Shown in pieces: positions 25,692-40,600 of a stretch of DNA of 64,000 nucleotides. This stretch comes from Baylisascaris procyonis (lineage: Eukaryota; Nematoda; Chromadorea; Rhabditida; Ascarididae): positions 1,364,001 through 1,428,000 of the forward strand of contig JAZARR010000078.1 in the NCBI GenBank assembly GCA_037389465.1, written 5' to 3'. The translations under genes were made by a program, and so were the position numbers. The number at the start of each line of letters is the position of its first letter. Positions within the stretch are counted from its first letter, which is position 1. Below the pieces are notes generated by a model. It saw nothing but the letters and a program-made list of their open reading frames with translations. It did not search any database and had not been told where the DNA came from.

Positions 25692-28600
25692 TACGTACTT
25701 GCTCATATTATTTCGAAAGATTTAAAGATGTGTTTCGAACAGAAAGCATATAAAGGAAGCATCATGCTAATAAAAGAGATAATAGTACTTGAAAGCTCGT
25801 TCTCATTCCCAGCAATTAAGTCGGATTTGGTTCACTCCGTCAATAATTTTTCCCGAGAAAATGTCTTCAATTCTTATGAAATGTGATAAGCATAAGATAA
25901 AAATTTTAGATCCACCTATCCTCTCTTCGTCAAAATCTATTTCACTCATTGTGATCTTTGATTTTCATAAGTCTCGTTCTGCTACTTTCTTTAATATAAT
26001 TGAATGGGGATTTTTTTCGTATTTATAAATAAATCTATCTAGATTATAGTAGATTCGAAGACAGTTGTGCTGCATTGTTTGTGATTTATAAATGGAGAAG
26101 CATAAATAATATGTTCTTTTTTTAGAGTATGGCGGCCAATGTGGATTCGATGCGATCTGAGAAGCGACATGAAAAGTTTGTGCCATTGGTCGCATTCGAA
26201 TGTGGTTTTCGCAATAAATTTATGGCCGAAGATGGCACATGGGTTAACGATGTGAATCGGTATGCGACTTGCCAAAGCGGAAAACTGGATATTCTAAAGT
26301 ATTGTCGCAAGGTAACATCGTTTTTCTTTCACTCCCATATGGGAAGGAATATTGAGAGTGCAGCACTTTATTCTTATGTAAATGATTTCATTTAATTCTC
26401 AGGTTATTTTGTTTCTGTAGGAAATATGCATTATATTTGATAGTTTTTAGTATTGGGATAGCCTTTTTTTAATATTCAAAAACAAGGGAGCGAGGGCATC
26501 ATAATATCATTACTTACTATGCAGTTGTGATTTACTGCATAAACGCAATGAGAAGACGCTTTTAATTAACCACTCTTAACGGAAAGAGACAACAATTCTG
26601 TGGTGATGAATCGAGCCGACACAGTCTGCTATTTAATTTAAACGGCGTTTAAGTGGAATGTGAATTCGTGAGCATCCAACCTTTTCAAAGACATTTTGCT
26701 GAGATATTTTATCCACTTCATTAGGTTTAATGGAAGTTGGCAGCAACGGGACCATTTCGAATGTATTTTATAACGACGATGAGTAGCTTGGGATGATTAC
26801 TTCCGCTGGTAAATTGCCATCGGCCAGTGATGCTTTAGTTTAGAGGTATATTTCAACTTTCTGACGGTATATTTCAATTGAACTGATAAAAACTGTTCCT
26901 CTTCAACTTTATTGCTAAGTAGTCACAATATTTTCTTTCTTTAGAATAATTTGCTAAAAATTAGATTTTATTTCTGTTTCGAATTTATCAAGAGATGCTG
27001 CGACTTATGAGGGGTAGTTTGATTTCCTGTCATTTTTTGTTTAATATTTTTCTCTGTTTTGAAAAATGATTAAAAGTTGAGTAGCGGAATTTTTAGATCA
27101 AACTTTAAACAACCTTCGATTGATTTTAACATGAAAACTATTTCTGCTAAATGCAAATTTGCTGCAAATGTCTTTCTCTGATTAATAATTTACGTATCTT
27201 GTGTGCGGTGTTTCGATCGTTCGATAGAATCGTTGTGAAGTAATCTTAAAGGGCATAGCTGCAGGTGTAAAAATAATTGAAATTCTTTAAAGCTATAGGA
27301 GTTGTTCTGGCTGTTCGATCCTTTGACAAAGATCGATGCATACAACGCTATGCAAAAGTAGGCCTTTGCCATTGGCAGATGGGTTGACTATTGTGAAAGA
27401 AATATGCAATGCTATATGCAAAGAAGTCGATGGACATAGGCTAGAAATTGTAGTGAAAGAAAGCGGCGTCCGCTGTGGATTGCATAGATCATTCACATCT
27501 GTCGTGGTTGCTCACACAGTGAGTGTGCTCACTCTGCATTGTTGTTACCAATGACTCATAGCCATGAGCTTCGAGTACAATTATATGCACAATTCTCTCT
27601 GCAGAATAAACCACCGATCTCTACCCATATTAAATGAGATTAATGCTGAAAGCATCTTTGAGTGTAATGCTTATGTTTGCCTAGGTAACTAGCAACGATA
27701 AGAAGTGCTGCTAAGACGTACGGGTTTATTCTTTCAATTTGGGAATGAAAAGAGCGCTCTTTTGCGTAAATTTGCATTCAGAAAATGCTTGAATACTTCA
27801 ATGAGTTTGCTTTAAATCGGAAATTTTTCCTAAAGCGTTCATTGTGGCGGAAAGGGCGGCACGCAATGGCTACGCATTCATTAAGCAGCGATTATCTGCG
27901 TTTGTGTGCCTAAAATATGCGGCCTCACTAAGCGTACGCTATATGCTCGCTTTTGCTGATGTATGGGCGAATTGTTGCTTACTGCCATCTCTCGACAACA
28001 ACCGGCTAAGGGCACAATCTGTAGTCGCCGTCGCTAAAGAGCCGATCGTTTAGATGGGAAATTGCACATTCTAAGTGGAGCATGTTTAATATCAGGACAC
28101 AGACAAGTCATGAAATATTTCACTGATAATATGGGATGCAAGTTTGCACACATCAAGTCCACCCCTCCCCCCCCCCCCTCACTATTCATGAATATAGTGT
28201 TTAATATGCAAATGAGAAGGAAAGTTTCCTCGTTTCAAAGCTACGAAATACCTCATCCAACAGCTGTGGTTAACATCCGTCGAATGTGTCTAATGGCAAA
28301 TCATCTCGAAATGTGTAAACTACATAGGCTAGCTTTTGACCATTTGCTTCGATGATTTGGCTGGTGGATTGAATGCTCAGATGTGTTCGCAAGCATTTGA
28401 TACCGCTTATTGTTGGCGACTAATATCACAGTGCGCTTCATTCGCAAACCATTTTGATGGGACTGGATTGCGAAATAGGTGACAGCAGTTGTCAGTTGAT
28501 TTAATTATTCAGCGCTGAGCTTACTGAGGTGAGCAATGCTTAAACGTTTTAGGCATATCCAAAATTGGACATAACAAACATAGTGGAATATTCTCACGAA

Positions 28601-31600
28601 ACGAAGATCGCCTCATGGTGCCGCGAAGAGGGGAAACCATGCAAATGGACACACACTGTCCGGCCGTACCAGTGTATTGGTAAGCACGATTTCGCTTCCC
28701 GAATTTAATAAATCAGCATACATGCGATGAAGGCAATACGCTGTCAACACCGGCACTCATTTTGGCGGATGTTACACTTGGATGCTAAATCCTGCCTTAG
28801 AAGCTGAAGTATTTTCTGTTCTGTTGGCAACCTAGAGGTCATATTCGTCCTCGTATTAGCGCAAAAGTATGTGAAATCATGCCATAGAGAGCGAAAGTTC
28901 ATGAATTGCTGAATTTACCTATGTTCATGATGCAGTCTTTGGCAGTACCGACTTAACGGTGGACAAGGGTCGTTTTTTATTATGCGGGAGGATGCTTCCC
29001 TCGCCCCCATCTCCCCGGCCCAATATTTGTTGCAGGGATTTATTTTTAAAGCTTGCATTGAAAGGTGTTCCGGAAGCGAAGTATGTCATCAGTGCACTTA
29101 TTTGTGTTATTCAGTGAAATAGCACAGCAGTTTCAGTGGGTGAATTCCATTCGGAAGCATTGCAAGTACCACACGGTTGCCGATTCGGGCACGTTAATGA
29201 TCGACAGTCATGCAACGATTACTCACATTGGAAAGATGAGGCTCGTAGGCAGTGCCAATCAAAGGTATGTCAATTTAGAGGGGTTATGCTTATCGATGAG
29301 AGAACATGAACTTACCTATTTGCATCGGTTGCTGCAAATGATTTCGATGATTCATTTTAGAATAATGAACCTATTAAAAATGATGAGGGCTAAAGGAGGT
29401 GCAACCTGTAATAGCGGTTGATGGCTTTTTAGGCACATTTCCCCCATATAGTAAGCTGATGTTGCTCTTTACTGAGGATCTTTATTGATGTTACTGCAAA
29501 CATATTTAACTGCACTACTGTATAATTTCCACCATATGGAGGGTATTTAAGATTACTTTGTGAATTTCTTGTTACATTGACAGCATTTAAATTCACAAGT
29601 ATCTGTTGGGTGTTTTTTCTTGCAGTTATAAATGTGCAGCAGTGTTATTGCTTAAGAGCAGCACTGCATAGTTGTTGACACAGCTGAACAAGTGGGGAGT
29701 GCTTCATCAATTAATAATTAAGTATTTTCACGATTCTTTCATATTATCGGAGTGGTTGGCGAATTGTGGAGCCAAGTAGGGCCTTTCTGACCTTGAACCA
29801 AGCTTGACCTGGTTTTAGCAAAAATTGAGAAATTAAACGTGAAAATCCGAATTTTTGGTCTTTTTTGGCTTCATTTTAGCGTCTTGATCTGGGGAAGCAC
29901 AGATAAGGTATATGCATATAAACAAAAAAGAGGATAGCAGAACAAACAATGAAAACAACAATAGAGACAGGGGGCAGAACATTCGCAAAGCGTTCAAATA
30001 AGCAGACATCAGACACCTCGGATCCAAAGTGCAAGCATCAATATTATGAAACCCCGAACCACTCAAAAATACTTAGAAAGATGAGGGAATATGTGTGTTG
30101 TTATCATAAAGTTGTAATACCATAGATGCATAAGGGAAACACTCAAAAGGAAATAAATACAAAGAAAGGTGGGAGCAAAACAGCAAAAATTATAACACTA
30201 TTGTAACAGTATCCCTGCTGAACTTCGATGTAGTGATTTTATGCGTGAGAGCACTGAATTTTTGAATGCGTGAAGATTTCATTACCATTTTCATCGTTTT
30301 TTTCCGTCCTTGTTTTTGTGCCGATTTAATTGAGCGACATAATTCGCAGTTATGTTTTGCAGTAAAATATATTTATAGGTTGCTGAAGGTAAGCGAATGA
30401 GCGTACGATCGTTCGCAGTACTTGAGCCTTGCGGCTTGGATTTGTTCACGGGAGTCGAATTCGTATGCTGTCCTTCGGATGATAAATCTGCCGGTTAGTA
30501 ACTCACTCTTTCGCTTTTTTTTTTTCTGCAATTCGTTGAGGATAGAGATGCTTTATCATTGACGGCTGCGATCCCTTTCAGATTTAAGGGACGCTGGGGT
30601 ATATCCTAGAAAGGGAAAAGGAAGGTAGAACAGAAAATAACTTGCAGATAATGCATAATTCGGAGATATACCTCTAATTCGAGTAATGTAAGAAGGAGTT
30701 CGTGTTTATGCGATACCGCAGCTGAAATTCTGCCGAATTATTCCATAATCGTCCTGCTTCACAGTTCAACAATAGTTTACGATATCGTATATCATCGATG
30801 CGCTTCCCACTTGAGAACTGAGTTCCAAAATTGCCTTTCCGATGTCACGTTATTTTCACTAGGTATTCTGTCCCATCCGATTATCCCCTCTCATGCATCT
30901 ACCTGTCCATGCCTTTTTGTTTCTCAGTAACGGTGAGGATGGTATTTTGTTAATGGGGAAAAGGGACGAGAAGCGGTGAGGAGGGGGGGGGAGGAGAGAG
31001 AAAAAGACCCCAAATTTTTATGTTCGTTAATGGCTTACTTGATTATTGTTGTCGCTCGAAGCGAGATTGATTCGCAGAAGTTTTTTGCCAAAAATAGTAA
31101 CATTCAGGACTACTTTCAGCTCGCCCAAAAATAGCAGAGCGATTGATTTTCGAAATTTGCATTTCTACATCGGTTTTGAAACAACTCGTATTAAATGAAA
31201 CGACCGCATAAGCTGATTGCAATGACGCCAGACATTGGCGTTTTTATTGAAATAAACACGAGCAATGAAACCATTTAATCAGCTTGTCAGGCTCCTCTGT
31301 TCGACATTATGGTGATCAAAATCGAACAAGAATGACTGCTCGAAAATTCTTTGTTATGCCAATTTCAGTCACGTTGAGAGATCCCTAACTGACTAATTTT
31401 TAGGCTGAAGATTAATTTATTTGCTTCAGTTAGAACCGAGATGAAGGTGATAACTTCTGTTGATGATCCTCAACAAATTCCTCTAGCCTCAAAAACCATT
31501 CGAAGACCAAAAGAATTCATTTCTTATCCACTAATCAATTCTAAAGTTCATGTTTTCCTGTTCACTCCCTCCCATATTTTACTTTGTTGTCTTAAGCCCA

Positions 31601-34600
31601 GTATGTTTTGAGCGCGAGATTATCAGTGTTGATGAACGGAAGAAATTCAAACGAGTTAGCATACATTTTGCACATTCCACTAGTGTTTACGCAGTTGAAA
31701 TACCTCTTGTGGGTGGATGAGGCTGCTGATGCAACGGTTAAGATGTAGACGCTATGAATCATCGTTTTAAATGCTATCGGTGACGGTATTCTTCCTCTTT
31801 CACTTGCAGTCAGATATTGTTACCAATTTTGTTTTTTTAAAGGAAATGACATTTGCTACACATACAACCCCAGAAATTGATGCAGTGTAAGCAACCATTT
31901 CCCGATTAAACAATACTGTAGTGTAGTAGGGGAGAGAACACTCTCGTTCCGCGGTGATAGACATCGTAGAGTGTATAACGATGGACGTTGTAATGCAGAG
32001 TGGTTTGATGGAACATTGATGTTTGTATGCTCATGCATTAAACAGTTTATTCACACGAATGAATATTAGTTCAGCTAAGCGTTCTATGAACGTGTGAGCA
32101 TTTTTCCACACAAATTTGCTTCGCTTATGCACTCTCGAAAATATAAGTGGGAGCCGATTAGAGTTAGAGTAAAGTGGAAATGGCCTTTGATATAAGCTTT
32201 TTTGTTGCGCAGTGCATACTGGTCGATAATTAATTAGGGGTAGTGATAAGCCGACTTAATGCACCAACTTTTGGAGAGACTTCTTATTTTCCAGTTGCAG
32301 AAAGTTGAAATGCGACCGGTACAGTGGGGTGAGGGGTGGAGGTTGGAGATTGGTTGCGTTTGAAAGAGAAGTGTTCGATTCAGCGTCACAAGTTCTTTTG
32401 TATCGTTAACAGCCAACCAACCATACGTGGTGATCATAAAACATTGTCGCGTTGTGACACAAACAAAAATTTTCATAGTTCGAAAGAAAATAGAGTAGCA
32501 TTATAAAGTACGTAAGGGAAATTTCTTACCGTGTTACACGAAGGTGCAGAAAAAAACAACAACGAGCATTCTAGAGGTTTATGGTTGTTGATTTCGCAAG
32601 AGGCAAATATATATTCAAAGATAGCTTGCAAGTTTTATTCGTATTGCAGCTAAGTTATGAAAACATTTCGGTTATAAAAATCTAGTTGGGAACTCGTTTT
32701 TGCAGCATCGAAATTGGATACAGAGTTTCTTTTTTTTTTTTTTTGAAACCAATGCTGCTATTTTTGAGACGATGAAATAATTTGAAAAGTTGTGGGAATC
32801 TGAAGCATGAAGATTTTCTGAGGGATTTGCAAACATTGTTTTATGAATTCTGGGGAATTGTCCGTTCACGAAGTTTGGTTCCTCGGCCTCTAGTTTTTGT
32901 TATAAATCCGTTCACGAACTTTGGTTCCTCTTCTCTAGTTTTTGTTATAAACTCTCGAAGAAACCTGGGTAAGCGCGAGTTTTTTTTTTTTTTTTTAATC
33001 TTTGTCTTTTGCGTCAAGAATTGAGGCACAACACATCAGTGTTTTTCCATCTCAGAGGAATATAAGATTCCACCGTCATATAATAATTCTGTTAGCGAAT
33101 GCAATATTATTTCTAAGAGAAAAGTTTGGTGTAGTCGGTTGAATTGTTGCAGAGCACATTGATCGAGTGGTTGATTTGGATAGGAAGAAGGAAGAAGACG
33201 ATGAAGCAGACGATGACTACGATGAAGACTATTCTGATGAAGATGATGGTAAGCAGAAATTGCCTTATTTCTCCTTCTTGCTTGCCTCTTAACGTTTTCT
33301 TTTGCACTTACAGATTTTGCGAGGGATAAATGAGACGATTCATTGAGACTGCGTCTGTAAATTATTAAGTCTGGTGATTAAACACCGTCTAGATAGTAGA
33401 TGAAAGTGAAGAAAGATGTTTGAATAAGCCTTGCTTTCGTTTAGTTTGTGAAGGAGAAAAGAAATTTTACATGAAATGTTCTAAGCATATCTATGGAGGG
33501 ACAACTTTTCTTGATGAGCTGATGTTATTTTTGCATGCAAGTATGTCAGATCCGAGTGCCTTTGATGGTTTATTAAAAATGCTTAGATGTTTTCTTATAA
33601 ATTGAAGCTATTAGACCGTCAACTATTTCGAGGGTATTGCAATGCGACTGTTAAAGTGCTTTGCAAAACGGTTCATGTATGGGGCTCTTATCAACTTCAC
33701 TAAGTGAACTTGTTGCTGGCTATTTTGGGTGGAGCAGGTTGTATATGAATTATGCACATTGTTTTATGTTGGTCTTTGATCGACAATTTACAGAAGATGA
33801 CAAGGAGGTTGATGCAAAATCGAGCACACAAGATCCATATTTCAAGATATCAGATCCTGCTAACGAGCACGAACGTTTCAAGGAAGCCGAACAACGACTT
33901 GATAAAAAACATCGAGCCAAAATCGATAAGGTTGTTAACGCTCGCTGTGAACATCTATTTGCTAATTGGATATGTGAAAGGCGCATAGAGATGATAGACA
34001 CAAATGAAAAACATTTTCACTGACTTGAGCGAAAAATTGTGGGTTTTTTTCAGCCAGTTTCTGTATGATGGTGATAATTCTCCTCCTCGGCACTGCAGTT
34101 TCATAGAAGATGCTCGCATGTGAATTTTTATGAAGGAATAAAGCGTTTATGTTTTGTCGTCGGATTGATTCGGTCCGAAGAGGAAGTAGTAATATAAGCG
34201 AATTTAAAGGTAATGCGAGAATGGAGCGATCTAGAGGCTCGTTATAAGAAAATGAAGCAAACAGACGAAAAAGGTGCCGAAGCCTTCAAGCTTGAAATGA
34301 CCGCCAGGTTCCAGAAAACGGTAAGCTTCATCCAATTCCTTATTGTATAACGCATGGTTGTTTCATGCTTTAAGTTCATTTAATTTAAAAAAGCGCGGTA
34401 TGTGTAGATGATCGAGCATTTCTCAAAAAGGGTATCGTGACCGCAAGGGATATCCCAAAAAAATTTTAACGGATTATTGGTGGTAGTTATTATTGGTGGT
34501 TATCCTTTTAAGAATATCAAATTGGAAAGAATTTTTTTTATTTATGCGATGGAACGTTTTAGATTTAAAAAAAAAAAGAAAGCAATTCCTAAATACCTTC

Positions 34601-37600
34601 ATTTTATTCCTTTAAAATTGCGTTTTGTTCAACGTTTTGACTGATTTTCTGATGAAAGCACCATCTTTCACTCACGTTTGACTTCCGGCTATCTTTGATG
34701 ATTTGGCATTCGCAACAGTGGAACACTTTGTTGATGAAAATCTCCATGCAAAGCTAACTGCTTCAAGGTTTATAGTTTTTTTGCGATGCGTTCCTTTATA
34801 ATTCCGAGATAATTTAACACTTGAACCCTTTGCCATAGAGAAAAAAATTTGTTAATGAGAGAACATTTCATGATTGCCTCTCAAAATAGTTGAAGGACAT
34901 CGCTTCGCATGCGCGAGAATCGAAAGAGTTATTCGAATTTGATAGGTTATTTGTTGTCAGGTCGCTTCACTGGAAGAGGAAAATAAGGAACAGAAGAAAC
35001 AAATAGAGGACGTTCACGAAGAACGCGTTCAAGCAAATCTGAACGAAAAGAAACGACAGGTTTATTTGATTAAAATTTTTTGTCGTTCATGCCAAATTTT
35101 TATGAAAATAGGTGCTATTATCGTGTTTAGCATCCGTGACGTTTCTCTTAGTCATACAAAGTTCCACATAAAAAAACAAGGAAGCAATTCCTCGGAAAGT
35201 CTCGCTTTGTAACGATTCCACAATTTGCCGTTTAACAAGACACCAGCGTTTCAACTAAGAAAATAAGGCACAAAAAGGAAATCTGGAAGTTAAATAAAAA
35301 ATAGAAGCAGAAAATAGCTCAAGGATCTTCTTTTTCTAACTGTTCGTTTCTATCTGGTAGTATAAAGCAGTAGTCGGAGCAGAGGTTTGCTAATGTCACC
35401 ATGGTTCGCAGTTCTAGTTTGTTTTCTTTTTTTAGTTAGCATTCTGAGCAGGGCGAACTGAATGATTCGAACGAACATGTTTGCTCTGAATTTCTCCGTA
35501 TTTGTTTGGAGTCTGTAGTTGTGTGGTGTGGTAAAAAAATTTTTGTAAGGCCGATATCCTTTTCAATCATGGCCTCAAGGACAGTTCTATCGCAAACGCT
35601 CTAATGTTATGAATTTTTTAGGTAGGAAAATTGTTTAGTGTTGGTCAACACTATCTGTGTTAAATTTGCGATCTTTGTTATATTATGTGTAACAATTGAT
35701 AGGCAACACATGATTACCGCGCTGCGTTGGCGATGCAAGTTGGAACAACCAACAAACACAACGTACTGAAGACACTGAAGGTTTTATTTTTATCATCATT
35801 TTATTCATCATAACAAATTTTATCATTCATTGTAACAATTGGTTTATTGTGTTTGCAGTTTCCCAGAACGGATGTGTATTTGAGAGCGAATGATTTCATG
35901 AATTTTGAGGGCTGCAATATTGATGTATATTCGAGAGTATGCGAGAATGAAGGGTGCACGCTCGAGGAGAATTAATCGGGGAAATATTCAACGAAACCTT
36001 CATTTTCTCCTTATTAGCGCTTTCTTGCGTCTCAGAAGTACAAGCAATTTTTTTGAATATAATGCGCAAATACGAGAGATAACGTGTTGAGCATTTGCAA
36101 GATGAATATGAGGATTCGTAATACATATGACTGCCCGGAACGAACGTTTATTGGGGATTTTTTATCGGAAGGGTGGGAAGAATGCAGATGATGAAAAATG
36201 GAAATTCGGAGTGCATTTTCCGCATTTGTTTGCTGCTATTAGTTAAAGAGTGGAGTGAAGCACCAAAAATGCAGTTTCTGGCTTGCGCAAGAGACACTAA
36301 AACACATTTAAAGAAGGTTTGCGACAGTGTTTTTGTGATACGCAAGGGACGTTAAAACGCAGTTAAAAAAATTCTAATATGGGTTATTTGAATTGTATCA
36401 AGAAGAGAGATGTCATACCGCGTTATGTCTGCTTTGGCAGTTTGAACTTTTCTTGTTTTAAAGCAGATATTTTTCACCCGACGGGAAGGTTGGAGTGGAT
36501 AAAAATCCGTGGCCTGATTATGAGGAGTTGGCATGCCGTCTTGATTAGACATTCACACTAGAATGCATTAATTTTATGTGACAAGCGTGGTTTCCATTGA
36601 CCTTTTATTTTGCGGTGGAATTTGATTTTTTTATTTATTGATGTGTTTTTCTAATGCTGACGGATGTGAGAATCAAAATGACTTGTTTAAATCGTATCTC
36701 CGCATTCGAAAATATGATGGCCATATGATAGTTTTGGCTTTCCACATCTACAGGTTGATATTTGTGCCGTCGATTTAGTAACAATTTCAGCAGAGGTTTT
36801 GCATAGGTGAAAAAATTTTTCTTCAAATAATGATGTATAATTTGAAGACATATATTCGTGCCGAAGAAAAGGATCGAACACATATGCTGAATCGCTATCG
36901 TCACCTTCTTCGAACAGATCAAGTAGTTATTCGTTTTTCTTTCCACTTTTTTTGTCTTGCACTCACTTTTTTATTGCTGGTTCAGGCGTTTGTTCCAACT
37001 CTGATTTTTTAAAAAATAAAGTGCGTTGCACTTTTCGCCGGTAGAAAAGCATTTAGTGGAACGAACAGGGAGTGTAATTCATCTGCAAGCCGCATATTAT
37101 GGTCCGTGAAATGCTCATGCAAAAGTACGGGGCATTGAGGATTTACGTCACTGATTTTTTCGCTTTAACTAATAGCGATTTCTTGATAATCAATGAAACT
37201 TGAGTTTATGCTTACAAATAGTTGGGAAATAAAAATATTTATACTTTAAAATATTTGGGAAATAAAAATATTCTTATGACGTTTGAACTTATGTCACCCT
37301 GGGTTGCTTAATACAAAACCAGTAGGGTTGCGGAAATTTTTTATTAAAAGATATTTCTAAAATATTTTTTCTCATTGAGTGCTCGTGTTCAGTTATATCG
37401 CCTAGGCTGTTTCTTTATCCCATCTCGCTCGATGTGAAACATTTTGGATGTAGATCTGCTCGGTGGATTTATGCGGAGATATGCGCAGAAACAAAAAATA
37501 AATTGGGTTTGTCTCCGAAAAATGAAGTTTGTTTTTGCGCAAGAATTTTGTGATGTAAAGGGAAATTGTGGATCAGTGAGAATTTCTTCGGCATTTATGA

Positions 37601-40600
37601 AGCAAATATCCTAACAGTTGAGTATCGAGGAAATTATTTGTGGTTGGTTGGTATCGTCGATTAGTTGGGGACATGCTGCTCACTTTGATTCGTGAAAAAA
37701 GAAGAATGGCGAATAGCAGACAGTTTCAAATCATTGTTTTTTATATTTTATTTATCATTTTCACTTAGAAATTCTGAATGGGGTTTTGAACTTTGACCTC
37801 TGTGAAAGAATTTGATGAAATTTTATAGTTGATTAATTTAGGCAGAGGCAGAAGCATTCAAGCCAGTATTGCTGCATCGGTTGCGCTACATTGATTTACG
37901 TATTAATGGAACGCTTGCGATGCTGCGCGATTTCCCTGAACTTGAGAGACAAGTTCGACCGATTGCAAGTGAGTTTATATGAGGATCTCGATGCTTTGCA
38001 CACTTAAATCAGCACTTATCATGCGCTGATAGGTGCAGATGTTTTGAGGTTTGCTGGGTTGTTTTGAGTATACTGCTGATTTTAACTGTTGTTCGATGGG
38101 TCGCTCCTCTTGGCAACATACCTGGCACCTGAATGATTCATCAAATGAGGAGGATGTCGAAATGGCACTGGTGATGAGAATATAAGCTCAGTAAGGTTAC
38201 CATGAACCACTTTAGTATGCATTCCTTATCAGGTTGAGTGTCCACAATAGAGCAAAAAGTGTTTGGAATCTCCTTGCATACATTCCTCACCTTTTTAACC
38301 TGCAACAATGACTGAGTGGTTGTATGATGAGTGCAGATTTTATCTCGTTTTTCCCATGTGGACACCAACCCGGAAAAGAATGGACTTCCATCCGTCATTG
38401 AACGAATAACCGCCACTTACACTAAGGTGAAGGCTTCCGTGCTGAAAACCATTTGCCAAAATATTTCTTGTTTTTTAATCCTGAAGTTATGGCTGCATCA
38501 GGGTTATCAGATCTGTTCATAGCGTGTAGATAGATAGTCAAGGGGCACCCGGTTGAAGTTTTTCCACTCTTCGGAATTGTTAAATTACATTTTTAAGTCG
38601 AATTTTGGTCGGATTATCGTCGTGAAAACACACCGGAAGTGACAGATGACGAGTACACGACCATTGGAGGTGATGAACAAAACGCAAAACTCGTACAGAT
38701 GTACAAGGTTCGAACTATTCATTTTGAGAATTCATTTTTCATTCAACAATATGGAATTGGATTCGAGAAGGACGATTGAAAACATATTGCGCTTATATCT
38801 CTGTCTCATTGATTTGATGGATGGAAAATAAATGGAGCATATTTGTGCTATTTTTATCAGCTCATTCTAGTCTCTGAAGGGAATAGTCGTTTTGCCGGTT
38901 TCATTAATGGAATCATAATTAGCTTATTCGTTGTCAAGGGTGGGTATTGATTAGCCAAAAAATGTATTTTGTCTCGTTTGCTTTTATGTCTCTGAGTGGA
39001 GACTGGTGGACGATCATAAGCGTTTTGTGATAGTCTAACTTTTATTCGTTGACGTTGCAGCGAGCGGACAACATTTGAAAATGACACCTCATTCTGCGGT
39101 CTCTAATTGCATCTATTTGTCAATTTAGGATTCCTACGATCGTATCCACAATCCTATTGGAACGAAGAAGGTGAGTGCAACTACGACGTCAGCACCGACC
39201 ACATCGAAGGTGATTCTTTTATGACAATTCAGGGTCTCTCATTTAGCTGAGAACTGATCGGTGATTAGTTTTAGTGTGGTAGACTGGTTAGCTTGCTGGG
39301 CTAACTACTCCTCTCGCTGAATCTATTGGCATGCTCCTGTTTACGCATTTATGAACTAAGGTGTGCAGGTGTAGCAGTACTGATAGCCTTTCGGCGATAC
39401 GTCATACACTTGAAAAGTACTTTTCGATTTTTCCCGAATCCTGTTGAACGACTACAAGAAGTCTTGCAGATATTGATCTGTGCCTATTGGCTGGTAATGT
39501 CGAAATATGGTCCAGGTGCTGTATTGGTATGCTTCATCCGTCGATTCTAGGGCATCCTGAATTCTTAGTTTTCACTATGTTGACCTTTTCGAAGCTGTTA
39601 TCCTGCAGAAATTTGCTATGCAATCCTTCAACTAATTCATTTTCATCGGCGTGTCTTGCAAGTTTACTCCAGGTCTGCTGTTGATTTGTGGATTTGATGT
39701 TGAGTTGCGTCGAATGTTTCCAATATTTCGCTATTAAATTAATTAGATTGAGTCACCAAAACGACAGCATTAGTCTCGGGAAAACAACGCGGTGTTAGAT
39801 TCAACCCCAAGACTTATGCCTTTGGCTAGGGAGTAGGTCTTGATTTTGAAACATATTGTTCTCCACTCTTATTTGCCAAAGGTAAATTCACTTTGTTTAT
39901 AGATATCCGAAATTTTGGATGACTCAGATGAAGACGACGACGATGATGAGGATACAGAGGAAAGTGTAGAAGTGAAAAAGGCACCAAAGAATTTACAAAA
40001 GATTGCTATAGAAAGAATCGTCAAAAAGCCGATCGCTAAAAACAGTAAGGATGTGCATCCGGTAAACGAAGACGATAGTGATGAGGTGCGTATTGATTCG
40101 TACACGTCGTTGTACTCGTTTGTCTTCGAAATTTTCCCTAAATTTCACTTTAAATGGTTTTCCTAAAATCGTTTTATCTTTCCTCTTACGAGATATAATA
40201 GTTGAGGAGTGTTATATTTCATCACCTCCACGTCATGTCCGTGAAAGATAGCTGGAAACCCACATGGAAAAAAATATTTTGAAATGTCTAGAGTTTCGAA
40301 TTTAAAACTAAGCATATATGGTGCTCACTTGGGAAACGAACTGTAATAAGGTGGATGTTTGCGTCGGCCTGAGGAGTTCGTTGTCTCAGTAATTATTGAA
40401 CGTTGGGAACATCAATAGGCTTTTTTGCTGACCAGCATGGCTGGTATCTCTATCCTCTCCATATTGGACTTCCCTTAATGGAGTAAGAAAAGAAAGCGAC
40501 CGCTCTTTCCACATCAGCCCCCTCGACCCTCCCCATCAGAGTCAAAATAGATTATCTACTTTCTCATCTCCTTTATCGTCTACTTCTGTATCTTTATTGA

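Noticed and set aside
25538..25753. 71-codon + strand ORF
   Set aside because: Half of it is an Ile-Tyr repeat from the (TA)n tract.
33944..34020. Continuation of apl-1 exon 7 to the TGA at 34021
   Set aside because: Homology shows the protein continues in exon 8 (VMREW), so the donor at 33931 is used despite its weak GTTGTT.
39271..39320. tRNA-like A-box sequence (TGGTAGACTGGTTAGC); similar hints near 8205 and 31725
   Set aside because: No matching B box or cloverleaf at the right distance. At most a decayed tRNA-derived repeat.
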